DNA of 64,000 nt from Metridium senile (taxonomy: Eukaryota > Cnidaria > Anthozoa > Actiniaria > Metridiidae): NCBI GenBank assembly GCA_949775045.1, contig OX459098.1:17815281-17879280 (forward strand), given 5' to 3'. The notes beneath the pieces were generated by a model. It was given only the letters and a program-made list of their open reading frames with translations, was not told the DNA's origin and did no database searches. How positions within the stretch are numbered: the stretch's first letter is position 1; every line of letters begins with the position of its first letter. Shown here piece by piece: positions 43,780 through 56,051 of this stretch. The translations under genes and the position numbers were made by a program.

Positions 43780-45285
43780 CGATTCAGGCTGTCAAGCTCG
43801 AAGACTTCGAAGTGTTTGTGGTTTCGTGTACTAAAAAAATTATATAATGCATGGAATCCGAAACGTTAACGTCCATGGATATTTATACTAAAGAAGGTCA
43901 GGATGACGACGTGAATGCATACGGTTCAAAAAATGTTTACATAAACATCAATACATTCAAGAATATACTGTTTAATTTTGATAGCTTTGCCGAGTGTTGT
44001 TTAAAAATCCATTTCACTATGACAAACACCGTTTCGGATTATAACAGCAGTTGAGTCTTCATTCCTTGTATCAACGTTGACACGATGCAGTAGGACTTCC
44101 ATAAATACGCTATCGGTGGTTCTTTCGAAGCCAAGTGCGATTTTTCTCTCCCTCAATAGGTCGAACACAGAGCTTCTGATCCTTAGACTTGGGTCGCCCG
44201 GGAAGACGAGGCCTTCAACGACGTCGGGTCGACATTTAGATCAAAAATATGTATAAAAAAGGTCGGAACGACTAAAATATTATCCCAGAAAGCTTAACTA
44301 GATATTAAATTATACGATTATAAAAAGAAATTATGAAAATTAACTCTTTTAACTAACGATGGAAACGGATTCTATAAGATTTTGCTATTCTACACAAAAA
44401 TTGGTATTTTCCGTATGTGAGAAAATCATCGAAGCGCGCAATGCATCTTGGATGCAAGGGGGGCTTTAATACCGTGCAATTAATTGATTGCACACATCCG
44501 GGAACTCGAACTACCTTTCAAATAGCTGCACTTTTATTCTCAGAAACTCGTATTTTTTATAGATGTGATATTAACAGGAAATTACACCTATGTTCTCGAA
44601 GAATTAATGAAAAATACCTCTTGTATTATAATTGATCCATTCCCATACGGTCCACTTCTAAGATTTCTAACGCACTCGTCGTATTCACTTTCATCAAATA
44701 CGCGCGGTATTTTTCATTAATTCTTCTCGAACGGTGTAATTTCCTATACTTATTAAATACTTTTAACTTTTAGAAATAATTTGTTGGAGACATTAATATA
44801 ACAATTACAGTACATTTAATATTGAAATTTTATATCCTAATTTTCCACGAAAATGCGCATTGTGAATTATTAAATTTGAATGTCCGAGATTTTTTTCACA
44901 CGAAGATTATTTGAATAAAAATAAAGTTTCAACTGAATTTATCTCCAAAACTTTTGAACTTGTGAATTATGCATGTGTGTTTTATCAATTTCAATTAATT
45001 TTTATTATTCTTTCGGGCTAGAATTAAAAGCAATTCACAGGAGGTCTACTTTCCTGTCTGCAGCGTTGTTTATTATAAAGAAACTCAAAATATTTTTTTT
45101 CCTCAGACATAAAAACGTTATAATTGAAAAGATGAGAAGCTAGTCACAACTAGTTAAAGTATAACATTTATATTATTATGTCGTTTAGAATATCATAAAA
45201 TAAATGGATCTGTAGTTAGTTTCCGGTGAAATAAGATGGATTGAGGGCCGGTGTACAAGAACACTACCAAAATATGATAATAACA
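43780..45285. other. Gene-free stretch right of element A
   Basis: It holds the right arm of the outer inverted repeat and a local inverted pair, GAAGAATTAATGAAAAATAC (44597) and ATTTTTCATTAATTCTTC (44710). A short frame at 43851-44054 is open but shows no motif. Confidence 0.45.
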
Positions 45286-45289
45286 CAAG

Positions 45290-46560
45290 ACGAGAAGAAT
45301 TAAACTGAAACAACGATAATTATGAACGGAAGAGGACGATAAAATGAAGAACAAGAGTTTATAAGAAGCAAGAAGAGGAAGCGAGGAAACAAGAGGGGGC
45401 AGAAGGAAAACCAATTTAAAAGAAGACGCTGGACAAAGACGACGAAGGTAGAAACAGGGGGATGGAAGAAGAAGAAGAAGAAGAAGAAGAAGAAGAAGAA
45501 GAAGAAGAAGAAGAAGAAGAAGAACCGAGAAGAAGAAGAACCGAGAAGAAGAACCGAGAAGAAGAAAACAGGAGAAAAAACACGAGGAGCCAGAAAGACT
45601 GGAAATTATTTGTTGTGGACACACACAAGGGAACTAATGAGAATTATCACTAGCAGAATTGTTGATATTTATTGATATTATATCTGAAACTGTACCATTT
45701 GTTTTCATCATTTCCTGGGGCTTCAAGTGAATCCATGATGTACTTCAGTTGTGTCTTTTATGGTGGTCATTATCTTGGTAATTAGCTTTGCTTAAAACTA
45801 TTATGTTTTGAGTTAATTGTTAATGAAACTGCTAAATTACATTTAAGTACTGCAACAAACGTATTAGACTAATTACATTGAGTTTATTTTATAGTTTGAA
45901 TAATGAAGGAAAACCATGATAGTATTTGACGATTGGACGCCATTTTGTTCACTGCAGAACGCAAGCTTATTAGAATAATGACATTTACGATATATTTTGT
46001 TTGGCTAATGAAGTAAGGACGGCTAAGGAGATGATAATTGTAGATGTTTTGGTATAGGATTAAAGTATAATTAGAAGAGATGCTTGATAAAGTGCATGAG
46101 TAAAAGTAGTTATGCAAGATGACGACGCTCATGCACGAAGAAGATGATAACAAAGATGGCCAGAAAGGGAGTCGAGAAGAAAAAGAAGAAATCATTTAAC
46201 TCACATGTGATTCATGTTCAAGCTGAAACTCGAACGAGAAAAACTGGAAGAATAAGAAAAAAGAAGTAGAAGAAAAACTAGCTATAGAAAAGAGATAAGC
46301 TAGTATGGAAGAAAGAGACAAGAAAGCGACGAAGAAGAAGCAGAGTGAGAACAAGAACAAGAACAAGAATAGAAGGACAAGAATAGAAGAACAAGATGAT
46401 GATGATGATGATGATGATCAAAGAAGAAGATGACAAATAAGAACAAGAACAAGAAGAACATAATAACCCAGACAAGATGAAAAACTGAAGCTAGAACGAA
46501 AAGCAATTATAGTAACAACAGCAGAAGAATAAACAGCAGTGAAAAGAATAGAGAGAGGAA
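45290..46560. repeat. Purine-rich strand with (GAA)n core
   Basis: Much of the plus strand is A/G-rich at 45290-45600 and again at 46100-46560, with an almost pure (GAA)n of ~65 bp at 45462-45525, AGAACCGAGAAGAAG units after it and a (GAT)n run near 46395. A mixed segment (45650-46080) lies between. Frames through it are low-complexity Glu, Ser or Leu runs and are not genes. Confidence 0.85.
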
Positions 46561-46739
46561 AACAACAACAGCAACACAATACCGTTCGCAACAAGTGTAT
46601 TTCATTAAACAGTACAAATAACACAGCTTTAGTTAGGTGGCGTTGCACCGGCGGTACCGTTAGCCTGATCCTATCATTGTGGACCTTGTGTTGTTCTTTC
46701 TCTTGTACTGTTACAACGATTTAAAGGTTCTCCGGTTTA

Positions 46740-47950
46740 GTCCTCATCAGAAATAGATATTTAATATTAATTAAGTCGAGTTTATTTTGAAGTGTTGTTA
46801 TCTAGATTGTCAAGACTTAAGGTTTACCATTTTCTCTGTTTTACCAAAGTCTCTCATGGCAAAAATAGCTATGTGATTGTATGCTCAACTAGTTATCATA
46901 ACTATAAACTAGTTATACTTTATAGTTTAATAAATAAAGAATAAATCAAGCATTAATTTTTTTTTAATTCATTTTTTTTTTTGTTAACGTTTCAGTCTAA
47001 TTAGAGCCAGACAGTTGTCCTACTAATTGCCAAATTGGGGAGCCGACTCGCACTACCCCTACATGAGATATGCCGTTAGCACACAGCCGCTCAGTTCACA
47101 AACCGACGTCTCCATATGCTAAACATAAGTATAAACACATTTATTTTAAAAGAACAATATTTGTACTCTCTTTGGTGTCATTACTTATCTTTTGTTCGAC
47201 GTACAATATCATTTCACCTACGCAGATTTCAAAAACCGTAAACAACGCTTTTAAAATTAGCTTCAAAGGGTGAAACCCGACTGGCGAGAAGAGACTACAA
47301 GACTACGATAAATGACAAACACTCAAAATCCTTTCACGTTTGTCATTGAAAAACCAAAGTGCGCGCATAGTGAAAAGTTGACAAATTCCTTTTTAGTATT
47401 TGCCATATATAAATTGTAAATTCGATAAAAAAATGTTTTCATTTTAAAGTTAACAAATATCATCAAACTAGTGCGACGACACACAATACTCGTTTACTCT
47501 CGGGAATGTTATTAAACAAGGCGTGAAGTAAAATAATGTTTTTCATTTTAAAGTTAGAAAGTCAACAACCATTCTTTTAATTCCTATTTACTGAAAACGC
47601 TCCTTTTGGGCTGACAAATGCTGGGACACTGTTAACATGATGAAAGCTCAGTGTAATGGAGTTGGATCCATGGTGTATGTTTATGATAATCTCATTCTTT
47701 TTCGTCTTGAAACTCTCGCCTCTGACATGTAGGGCGGTCTTGACTGAAATTATGAATGTGTGTGTATGTATGTCAGTTATGGAAAAAGATTAATGGCGCT
47801 GCGTGGTATTTTCAAAACCCTTTCTATCCTGCTCACGGGACATGTACAAGTGGTTTGTAAACATAAAAGCACTTCACAGGAACGTAGAAAAGGCAGCGAT
47901 AACCACGCGTGCAGCCATTGAGTGGAAAAGGAAACGACGCATAAGTGGCG
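46740..47950. other. Gene-free stretch
   Basis: AT-rich DNA. ACTAGTTAT words form a small imperfect inverted repeat near 46888-46920. Nothing else is supported. Confidence 0.4.
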
Positions 47951-47957
47951 TATATTG

Positions 47958-48675
47958 AAAATGTTTTTAATAGTTCATGGCTGTTTTGAAGTGCATAAAA
48001 GTGGAGGATGTTGTGTATGAATCATATTGAGTAATACAAAAATGTTAATATAGATTCTAAGCATTTATTGGATCCGGCCTCGGCTGATTACACTTGCCTC
48101 GTCCTTGATTATTTCGGATATCACAAAAACCGAATTCAATAATTGTTTTATAATACATAGTTTTGAATTGTAACAAAAGATTAATCAAAGAAAAGATTGC
48201 AAACTATAACTTTATTGCGTTACAAAATTTACGCTGTTTGCCACGAGCGGTCTTTGTTTTTGGCGCCTTTTGTTAACAATGCATTGCGGGCGCAACCTAC
48301 AGATTAGTGAATAGGTTATTGGCTAGCCATTTCGATAATCTGTAGTTAGCTTGATTTCTAAAATAAAATGTATGCTATCGACCAATCAGAGCAAAGATTG
48401 TAAGTACAATGTATTATAATATATATTATTTGTATACACCAAATTGCATGAAGGCTGTTATATGAAAAGAGAACATTAATTTACAGTACTTTTGTACGAA
48501 AGGAATGTTTTTAATAGTTCATAGTTGTTTTGAAGTACATGAAAGCGGAGGATGTTGTGTATGAATCACGTTGAGTAATATACAAAAATGTTAATATAGA
48601 TTCTATATATTATTTGTATACACCTAATTGCATGAAGGTTGTCATATATGAAAAGAGAACATTAGTAATTTAGTA
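47958..48675. repeat. Duplicated segments of ~105 and ~65 bp
   Basis: The GGAGGATGTTGTGTATGAAT block (~47958-48060) recurs at ~48503-48608. TGTATACACC followed by ATTGCATGAAGG occurs near 48430 and 48613. Together they suggest a local duplication with later insertion of ~360 bp. Confidence 0.75.
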
Positions 48676-48737
48676 TATACGAAAGGAAAAACTTGAGCTT
48701 GAGTGATCTTCTTGCACTTATATATATGTATAAGCTC

Positions 48738-48890
48738 GAAACGTCAGTAAAGTTAAGTCAACATTTTTTACGGGGTTATAAATTTCATAATATTTCCTTT
48801 CGTTTATATGTTTAAGGGGCTGTTAAAAGCGAGTTGTTCTTGCTAGGAAAAATAGAGTTATCTTGGCTAGCAAGGACAACTGCCTTCATA
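48738..48890. repeat. Fragments of two dispersed families
   Basis: 48738-48798 carries AAGCTCGAAACGTCAGTAAA, GTTAAGTCAACATTTTTTAC and TAAATTTCATAATATTTCC from the CCGACGAAGGGC family. 48822-48890 is a degraded family 3 MITE with GAGTTGTTCTTGCTAGG and CTAGCAAGGACAACT. Confidence 0.65.
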
Positions 48891-48899
48891 TAAAGACTA

Positions 48900-51800
48900 C
48901 CTCCCTATAAGTGATTCATATTACAGTGATTTTAATAGTAAGTATTTGGCATTTAAATGCAGGGATGTACTCAAAGAAAGCTATTGATATGAATCAGTCA
49001 AGAGTCCAGAAAAACAAATCTGATTTTTAAAGTAGTTAATGCACGATAATAAAAAACACGTGGGTAGGACTCAAACGGTTTGCTATGTATCATTTTTTTT
49101 CTTTAGACGACGCAGTTTCTGATATATTGGTCATGCTATTTACATTTTTAACAAAAATTGAATGCTGGAAAAATAAAAAACTTCTATAACTGAATCGAAC
49201 TAATATATTACAAAGATTTTTTATTGCCTTTTGATGTATAACAAAATTAATATAGCAATATTTAGGTTGCATGAAACTAAAAGTGAAGGTAACAGATAGT
49301 TCAGCAGGGCTAATCTAGCTGAGTATCTATTCATATTATCCAGCTAGTAATAGACGGGTAAAAATATCGCAGGAGTAGGACTGGATCGAGTAAAAATATC
49401 CAGATACCTAGCCCTCAAGTAAAACAATATTTTGCTTTATAAAAGAAGCAAAACCTCGCCCGGAGGCTCGTCAAAATACAGCGTTTCACTCGTAAAATAT
49501 CCAGCCATATTACACATCAAACTGTCTGATAAGATATATATATATATATATATACATTTGAACATAATTTAAATATGGAAGAAAAAAACCTACTATAGAT
49601 AATAGAAAAATAAATATATAATACAGACATATATTACTATTATACTACCATCAAATTAATAATTATTCTCCATACTTATACTGTATGTAAATTTAGGGAA
49701 CGGATATTATTTACAGGGAGGGGGTTGGTTTAGATAAATGGGGCAACATTTGTTGTGCTATATAAAGAAAGGGCCTAAGAGACAGAAAGGGCACTGTGGG
49801 GGGAGGGGTCACAAACATTGGTTCAACTGAAAATCAAAATGCACCCCCATACCCCTTAAATAATGACCAGGCCCTAATTTGACAACACCAAATTTGCCCC
49901 TCCCACTCCATACATAATTTTTTTTTTTTCGGGCGTTTTTACCTGTATATTAAATTTTTTTAAATCTATAAAAAAACAAAATACTTACGATTGAATATAA
50001 TAATAATAATAATAATGTTTATTAAATATCTTCGCACATCATAGATGTGAATTGCGATATGTATGCATATGAATAAATATAATGTAATATTAAAGTATTA
50101 CATTATAAATTTCTTACATTTAGAATTTCCTTTTTCTGCTAATAGTTTTAGCCGTACATATTGTGTGATAATAATAAGAAAGACTCTACTGTCGATTGTA
50201 TATAGTTATCTGATTCATTTGGTTCAAACCTAACCCTATTAAAATAGACTTATATTACCGGCAACACAAAAGGATTACACAGAACTGAAAAGCTTAAAGG
50301 CCTGCAAGTAGATCTCTATTTGATTGTTACTACACTTCAAATATATCAAGTGAATATGTAACGAGTATCGTGTCTTGTATCAGAATAAGAGAATATTTTA
50401 ACTCAAGCATTTTTGAAAACTATTCATTCTTTGCTAAAACTTGAAACAAAAAGATTATTATTACACTTAGTTGGTGCGTCGAAAGAGCGGAAACTCACAA
50501 AATGAAAAGTTCGCGGATTAGATAAATCTGTGCTAATTTAAACCGATGCGAAGATCCTATTGATTTTAATTAACAAGATGATGGTCTCTTTCTGTCTTTC
50601 TTTCTGGCATTTCAAACGAGGATTTGGTGTTTTCTTACTCTTTTATCAATCGGAAAGTTGGTTTCTAGATCCTTGTATTACGCTTTAGAATATATGTACG
50701 AGCTTTGGTTGTAGTGCTCCTTTCATGCGCGAAATAGTTAGTTATCTCATCAAAATACTAGTGGTTTGCATTTTGCCTTGAGGGAGAAAAACGAACAATA
50801 AATATATTGAGAAAAAGGAGATTAACTTCTTTTCTTGTCTAATATCATTTGCTTTCAACAACTCGCTTTTCTACGACGTTTTACGCGTTATGGGGTGTTT
50901 TTTCTTTACTTCGTGTTCATAGTTCGCACTTTTGGATGAGTGTAAGCAAAACATATGCGAGATATTATTGAACATATGTAACAAGGTTGAAAAACCAAAA
51001 TAGAAGTAGGTGGAGTTTTCGAGCGGTAAAAACATTAAAAGTACGGCGTAAATAAATCGATTTTAGTTCAAGTTCTCGAGGGTAAAATCAAAAGTAAATG
51101 TAAATGCAAAACAAACGTTTTGAGATTGCATTATAAGATTCTCTATAGTTCTAGTTCATTTTGGGCGAGTAACCGGAGTTGTGGTACATGCAACTCAATG
51201 AATTTCTGCTCGAGCTAGCGCAAGGTGGATTTGTCGAGAACCAACTTTAATTTTCATAGTTCCTAATTTCAAGTATTTCTATTTTATTTTAGTCAATATT
51301 TTATAAAGAAAGTCGTTGTTTCGGTTCTCTAATGTCGTGACAAAAAGCTAGAATAGAATACAACATACATATATTAAACGTAACTCCACTAAATCCGGTC
51401 ATAGATTATAGGTCGTGTCCTTAAAAGATACATTTTTACTATGAAATACTGGTTGTTAAATTTCTATTAAACACGAAAACTCAGAAATAATCAATAAATA
51501 GACTTGTACAGTAAATTGTTTGTTTACAAAAAATAAAAATGACTTAAAACTCACCTTTATCCTTACTTCAAAATCTCAATACGTCGAGTTGTTTAAACGA
51601 GATGAAATTCTGACGGATTTCATTCAGTGGTTGAACATGAAAAGCGATAGAGAGCTCTTGACTTTACTGTATAAACATCCAAGTTTCTCCGTTTAATATC
51701 ACTTGTGTGCGATGCACAGCTTTAATGATGTGTCCACACCGATATAAGCTTCCTCTCAATTAAATATGTTTTTATGGGTACTGCTGTGTTAAAAAGAATA

Positions 51801-52490
51801 ATGAATAATAAGCCATCTCCACATGAACGTCATTGGATAGACAGGTTTAATTATTTTGCTAATTATATCGGATTGACAGTGATTTAGTAAAGGTATATGA
51901 CTTGCACTGTATATTATTGTTACTTTGTCAATAGTGTCAATAAAAATGTCACTTGGGGAGGTCTGTAATGATTTATTTTCTCAAAAATGTCAAAATGAAC
52001 TTCTAATTTATAGCAGACGAGCAATATAGACTCTAACTTTATATTGTGTCCGCAGTGAGTACATTCTTTGATAGTGTTAAACCGATAAAACATGGTTTGG
52101 AAAACGTGATTTTTTCAGACTTTAAATCGTATCCAAATATGGTTATCATAGAACTTACGCATCTTACTCACTTGAGGGGGAGGGGAGGGGTGGACTCGTA
52201 GGACTTGAAAGTATCAGGTGTGCCTGTCAGGAATTAAAAAAACCCGCAGACACTGGAAGTTCTTTAAAAAGGGCGTGACCTAGACTAAAGCGCGGAAGCG
52301 TTAGGATTTTCTTTTCTCAATGCTGTATTTACCCGAATAAGCACCGCACTTTCGACGAAAAAGTTGATAAGCGCCGCCCTCGAATAAACACTGCGGTCCA
52401 GCTGCGGCGCTTATTCCTGGAAATTCGTGTAACTAAAAAAACCTATAAGGTTACTTAGAACAGCATTGTAAATAAATGTTTATCAAAAGC
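48900..52490. other. Long gene-free stretch
   Basis: AT-rich, with a short (TA)n near 49533-49553 and (AAT)n near 49999-50017. At 52330-52425 a GC-rich fragment has partly paired AATAAGCACCGCAC and CTGCGGCGCTTATT, probably a decayed MITE. No exon is supported. Confidence 0.4.
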
Positions 52491-52506
52491 TATATTCTTC
52501 ATGATC

Positions 52507-53092
52507 AGTAACTACTTCCCAGTAACTACCGACATACAAGGGAATATAAGACATGTTACAAATCACAGTAACTACTGGCATACAAGGGAATACAGACACG
52601 TTACATGACAAATCCCAGTAACTACTGACATACAAGGGAATACAGTCACGTTACAAATCCCAGTAACTACTGGCATACAAGGGAATACAAGACACGTTAC
52701 AAATCCCAGTAACTACTGACATACAAGGGAATACAAGACACGTTACAAATCCCAGTAACTACTGACATACAAGGGAATACAAGACACGTTACAAATCACA
52801 GTAACTACTGACATAGAAGGGAATACAAGACACGTTACAAATCCCAGTAACTACTGACATACAAGGGAATACAAGACACGATACAAATCCCAGTAACTAC
52901 TGACATACAAGGGAATACAAGACACGTTACAAATCCCAGTAACTACTGACATACAAGGGAATACAGACACGTTACAAATCACAGTAACTACTGACATACA
53001 AGGGAATACAGACACGTTACAAATCCCAGTAACTACTGACATACAAGGGAATACAAGACACGTTACAAATCACAGTAACTACTGGCATACAA
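52507..53092. repeat. ~46-bp tandem array
   Basis: About twelve copies of CCCAGTAACTACTGACATAC, AAGGGAATACAAGACACG and TTACAAAT. Some units are 2-6 bp shorter. Two related units with CACAGTAACTACTG lie at 38777-38824, 13.7 kb away. Confidence 0.93.
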
Positions 53093-53216
53093 GTTATTTG
53101 ACCAAATACGGCACATCAACCGTCAGCCTTTTTTCCTGGAAAACTCCCTTAAAACGGGGAAATTCCAGCACTATAACTCATTGGCTGACTGTTGTAGTGC
53201 CGTAGTTGGTCAAATA
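53089..53216. mobile_element. MITE abutting the array
   Basis: AGTTATTTGACCAAATACGGCA on the left mirrors TGCCGTAGTTGGTCAAATAACT on the right with few mismatches. A related half, GGAAATTCCAGCATTACAAC ... GTGCCGTATTTGG, follows at ~53310-53375. Confidence 0.8.
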
Positions 53217-53492
53217 ACTCAATTCAAAATAACCAATTTCAATTCCAAGTTATATTTTGGATTGTTTTACATCCATTTGAATCTGAGTATTTTAAAAATC
53301 TTCAAAACAGGGAAATTCCAGCATTACAACCCAGAGCCTTTTTCAGACTGTGGGTTCTAGTGCCGTATTTGGAGTTTTGAATCTATAAGGCTGTAGCGTT
53401 GAATCTCAGGCTGGAATTTTAAAATTCAGGTTAAGATGTTATTATGATATTTTATTCTAGTAAGGCCGTGAATCTCAGGCTGAGATATTGTT

Positions 53493-53712
53493 AAAATAGG
53501 TAATATAATGAAATTTGTAACACCGTAAAAAATGTTAACTTAACTTTACTGACTTTTTGAGCTTTAGCCTCCGACGAAGGGCTAAAGCTCGAAACGTCAG
53601 TAAAGTTAAGTCAACATCTTTTACGGTGTTAAACATTTCATTGTATTACCTATCATTTATTTCAAACACCGACGCAGCCTATTACTAGTTTACTCGCTAG
53701 TTTCCATTTATT
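53493..53712 (+). repeat. Most complete copy of the CCGACGAAGGGC-family dispersed repeat
   Basis: A left part (AATATAATGAAATTTGTAAC ... TTAACTTTACTGAC) is mirrored by a right part (GTCAGTAAAGTTAAGTCAAC ... ATTTCATTGTATTACCTATC) around CTCCGACGAAGGGCTAAAGC TCGAAACG. It ends CACCGACGCAGCCTATTACT and AGTTTACTCGCTAGTTTCC. Other copies: 14136, 27905, 35470, 48738. The core resembles a minimal hammerhead catalytic core as known from Penelope-like elements (inference). Confidence 0.7.
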
Positions 53713-54057
53713 GTTAAAATAGCTTAACATGTAGTTCTGCTCGTGAGTCTCAGGGTTAGATATTATATTAGTTTAATATTGTACAGCCTGTGAATCTCAG
53801 GTCGCGATATCTCTGTGGACTGTAATTTGCATTGTACTATTTTAGTCCGGTATGTCCTCTACATTTGTATGTTATAAATAATCCCAGCCTCTTCTCTTGG
53901 ATAGTGGCTACCATCATGGGTACCATCATACAGCGGTATGCTTTGAGTGAAACCGCTGAACGATAACGGCGCAGGTTTTTTGGAATAGAAAGGTTTACAG
54001 TGTTCAAAGTGCGCGCGCACAGAAAACAGCGAGGTGCCCTGGAAACTAATAAATCAT

Positions 54058-54086
54058 TGACGTCATAATTGATCCAACTCACGTCA
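54058..54086 (+). promoter_or_regulatory. CRE-containing promoter, gene copy 1
   Basis: A perfect CRE, TGACGTCA (54058-54065), and a second CRE-like TCACGTCA (54079-54086) lie ~80-105 bp before the ATG. A GTGCGCGCGCAC patch is ~40 bp further upstream. All are kept in copy 2. Such motifs bind CREB/ATF bZIP factors. No TATA box is seen. Confidence 0.6.
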
Positions 54087-54163
54087 TGATCTGCTAATTG
54101 TTAATTTGCAAACAGTTTGCAGCGAAACGATTGACACGAGAAGCAAAAAGTTATTTTGAAACA

Positions 54164-55235
54164 ATGGGGTTTTATTTGAGACTTGTAATGTGTGCATTCT
54201 CGTTATTTTGTGCTCTTTGTGTGTCATGGAGAATTACGTTTAAAGGTAGGCTTTGCTTTTTTCGTTTTGCTTTTCATCTTTCTATTACATTGATTGATTT
54301 TTGTTTTCTTTGTAGATTTGATTGTTGGCAAGATCCCGATACAGGAATATTGCTTCAGGGTTTTGCTGGTTTTGGTTTACTTACACTATATCCCTTCCAG
54401 ATTGTAAGTACCAGATTGACTATTGAAAGGTTCACTGAATGATCAAATGGTTGGTTGAATAGAAAGATGAATGAATACATGGATACATGCATGGTTGTTT
54501 AATTGGTTTGCTGGCTACTTGGTCATTTGGCTAGCTTGTTGGCTGGTTGGTTGGATAGTAGATTGTTAATTGGTTGGTTAGTTTGTTTTTTTTGGGTGGG
54601 CTTACAGGCTTGCGGGCATGCGGGTTGGTTGATTGAGTGAGTGATTGGTCGAATGAATAAATTGTTTAATAAATAAATGCATTCATTTCCAGAATCCTGC
54701 CCGAATGCTATACAAGAACAAAGGATAGACTTATACTGAGCTATATCTTGTCGTTCTTTGCTCTTTATGAAACAGTAAGATATACGATAAAAGGTAGGTT
54801 CAACTGTTTTTATTATCTTTTGGTATTTTTGTTTGTTTGTTTGTTTGTTTCTTTATCTAAATTCAATTTTCGTTTTTGTTTTCGTTTTAGAACGGATGAT
54901 TTACAAGATTCCGTCCAAGGATTATATCACCCGTATTATTGTGGTGTTCATGTTCTTCCATGAAGTTCCCTATCGGCTGTAAGTAACACATGAATGAATG
55001 AGTGTATTAATGAATAAATGGATGATTGAATGAATGAAAATGAATAGATAGATAGATAGATTGATTGCTTGCTTGCAGCAGCTCCATTTGCTGATTGATT
55101 GATTTATCAATTGACTAACTGACTGATTGATTGATTGATTGTCTTATTGACTGACTGACTGATTGATTGATTGATTGATTGATTGATCAATTGTATGTAT
55201 GTATGTTTGACTGACTGACTGACAGACTCACTAAC

Positions 55236-55294
<59 letters not shown>

Positions 55295-56051
55295 CTTGAA
55301 TCAATGATTCTTTTCTTCCAGACTGGTGCCCAAGGTACCCAGAATGTGGAGGTATGCAACACACGACTCACAAAACGTTGAGTCTGACAGTTACTCTGAC
55401 ACAGAGTCATCAGAATACAGCATTACCTATGAACCTAAACAAATGCACCATAATAGAGCCAGTCCTTCTGCATCCAAGGCGCGTAACCAGAGAAAAGACT
55501 GTGAACCACCTGTAAGGGCCTTCAAGAAGACAGTTTGGGAATGGACGTCTGATGAAGATGATGATAATAATGAAGAGTCAATGCCAGACATTGGTTATAT
55601 GACAATGTCCAAGACATGTTCGTCTTCAGAGAGCAGGCCAGACATAATTGTACCACCACTTCAAGTTAGAAAGCCAAAAGTGAACAGCAAAGATGATGAC
55701 GATGAGCAGAGATACATCAGATGCATCCCTGTTGAATGCAAGACTGAGAAAATCAAGGCACGCGATAATGGACAGAGAAGAGTCGTTGGTGTCCACAACG
55801 CTAGAGTCACGTCTTCACTTAATGTTAAAGTCATCGCGCCAGTTTCTCCACCACGTCTTGCCCTCTGTTTACCTCAGAAGACACCATCTAAACAGAGCTT
55901 TGGTGAAGATTTCTCCACTACCAAACAAGGACAAGAGAAACAGGACAAACCGGTTGAATCTGGTTTTACTAAGGCAGTGAAATATGGTCTAGCTGCTGTG
56001 GGTGTTGGTCTGGGTGGATATATTGTGTACAAGATCTGCACCAGAAAATAG
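54164..56051 (+). CDS. Unrecognised multi-pass membrane protein, copy 1 (five exons)
   Basis: Exons 54164-54245, 54316-54403, 54693-54793, 54891-54978 and 55322-56051 join through GT/AG introns in phases 1, 2, 1, 2 to give 362 residues. Exon 1 codes MGFYLRLVMCAFSLFCALCV, a signal anchor or first TM. Exons 2-4 code three more hydrophobic segments (FRVLLVLVYLHYIP, LILSYILSFFALYE, YITRIIVVFMFFHEVP) with short basic loops. Exon 5 codes a ~200-residue polar, Ser/Asp-rich region with SDSYSDTESSEY and TSDEDDDNNEES. A C-terminal hydrophobic segment follows (YGLAAVGVGLGGYIVYKIC), ending TRK. I do not recognise the family; the last Gly-rich TM could be a tail anchor. Intact in both copies, so likely functional. 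Boundaries are supported by two independent copies with the same sites. Confidence 0.8.
54404..54692. repeat. Intron 2 of gene copy 1, degenerate GGTTGGTT/GCGGGC repeats
   Basis: It holds GGCTGGTTGGTTGGAT-type words and a single GGCTTGCGGGCATGCGGG. This is the ancestral-looking counterpart of the expanded satellite in copy 2. Confidence 0.75.
55020..55295. repeat. (TTGA)n/(TGAC)n tetranucleotide tract in intron 4, copy 1
   Basis: Long ATTGATTG runs interleaved with ACTGACTG and GTATGTAT, ending ~25 bp before the exon 5 acceptor. Asn-Gln-Ser repeat frames on the minus strand are artefacts. Confidence 0.93.

Larger units (their letters stand above)
39679..44582. mobile_element. Outer inverted repeat into which element A inserted
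   Basis: Left segment 39679-39777 (AATATCACATCTATAAAAAA ... CTTGCATCCAAGGTGCATTG) reappears inverted at 44442-44582 (CAATGCATCTTGGATGCAAG ... TTTTTTATAGATGTGATATT). Identity is partial and the right arm is longer. With element A and one CACGTT removed, the arms would be ~1 kb apart, so this is probably an older TIR element that served as the target for A. Confidence 0.6.
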
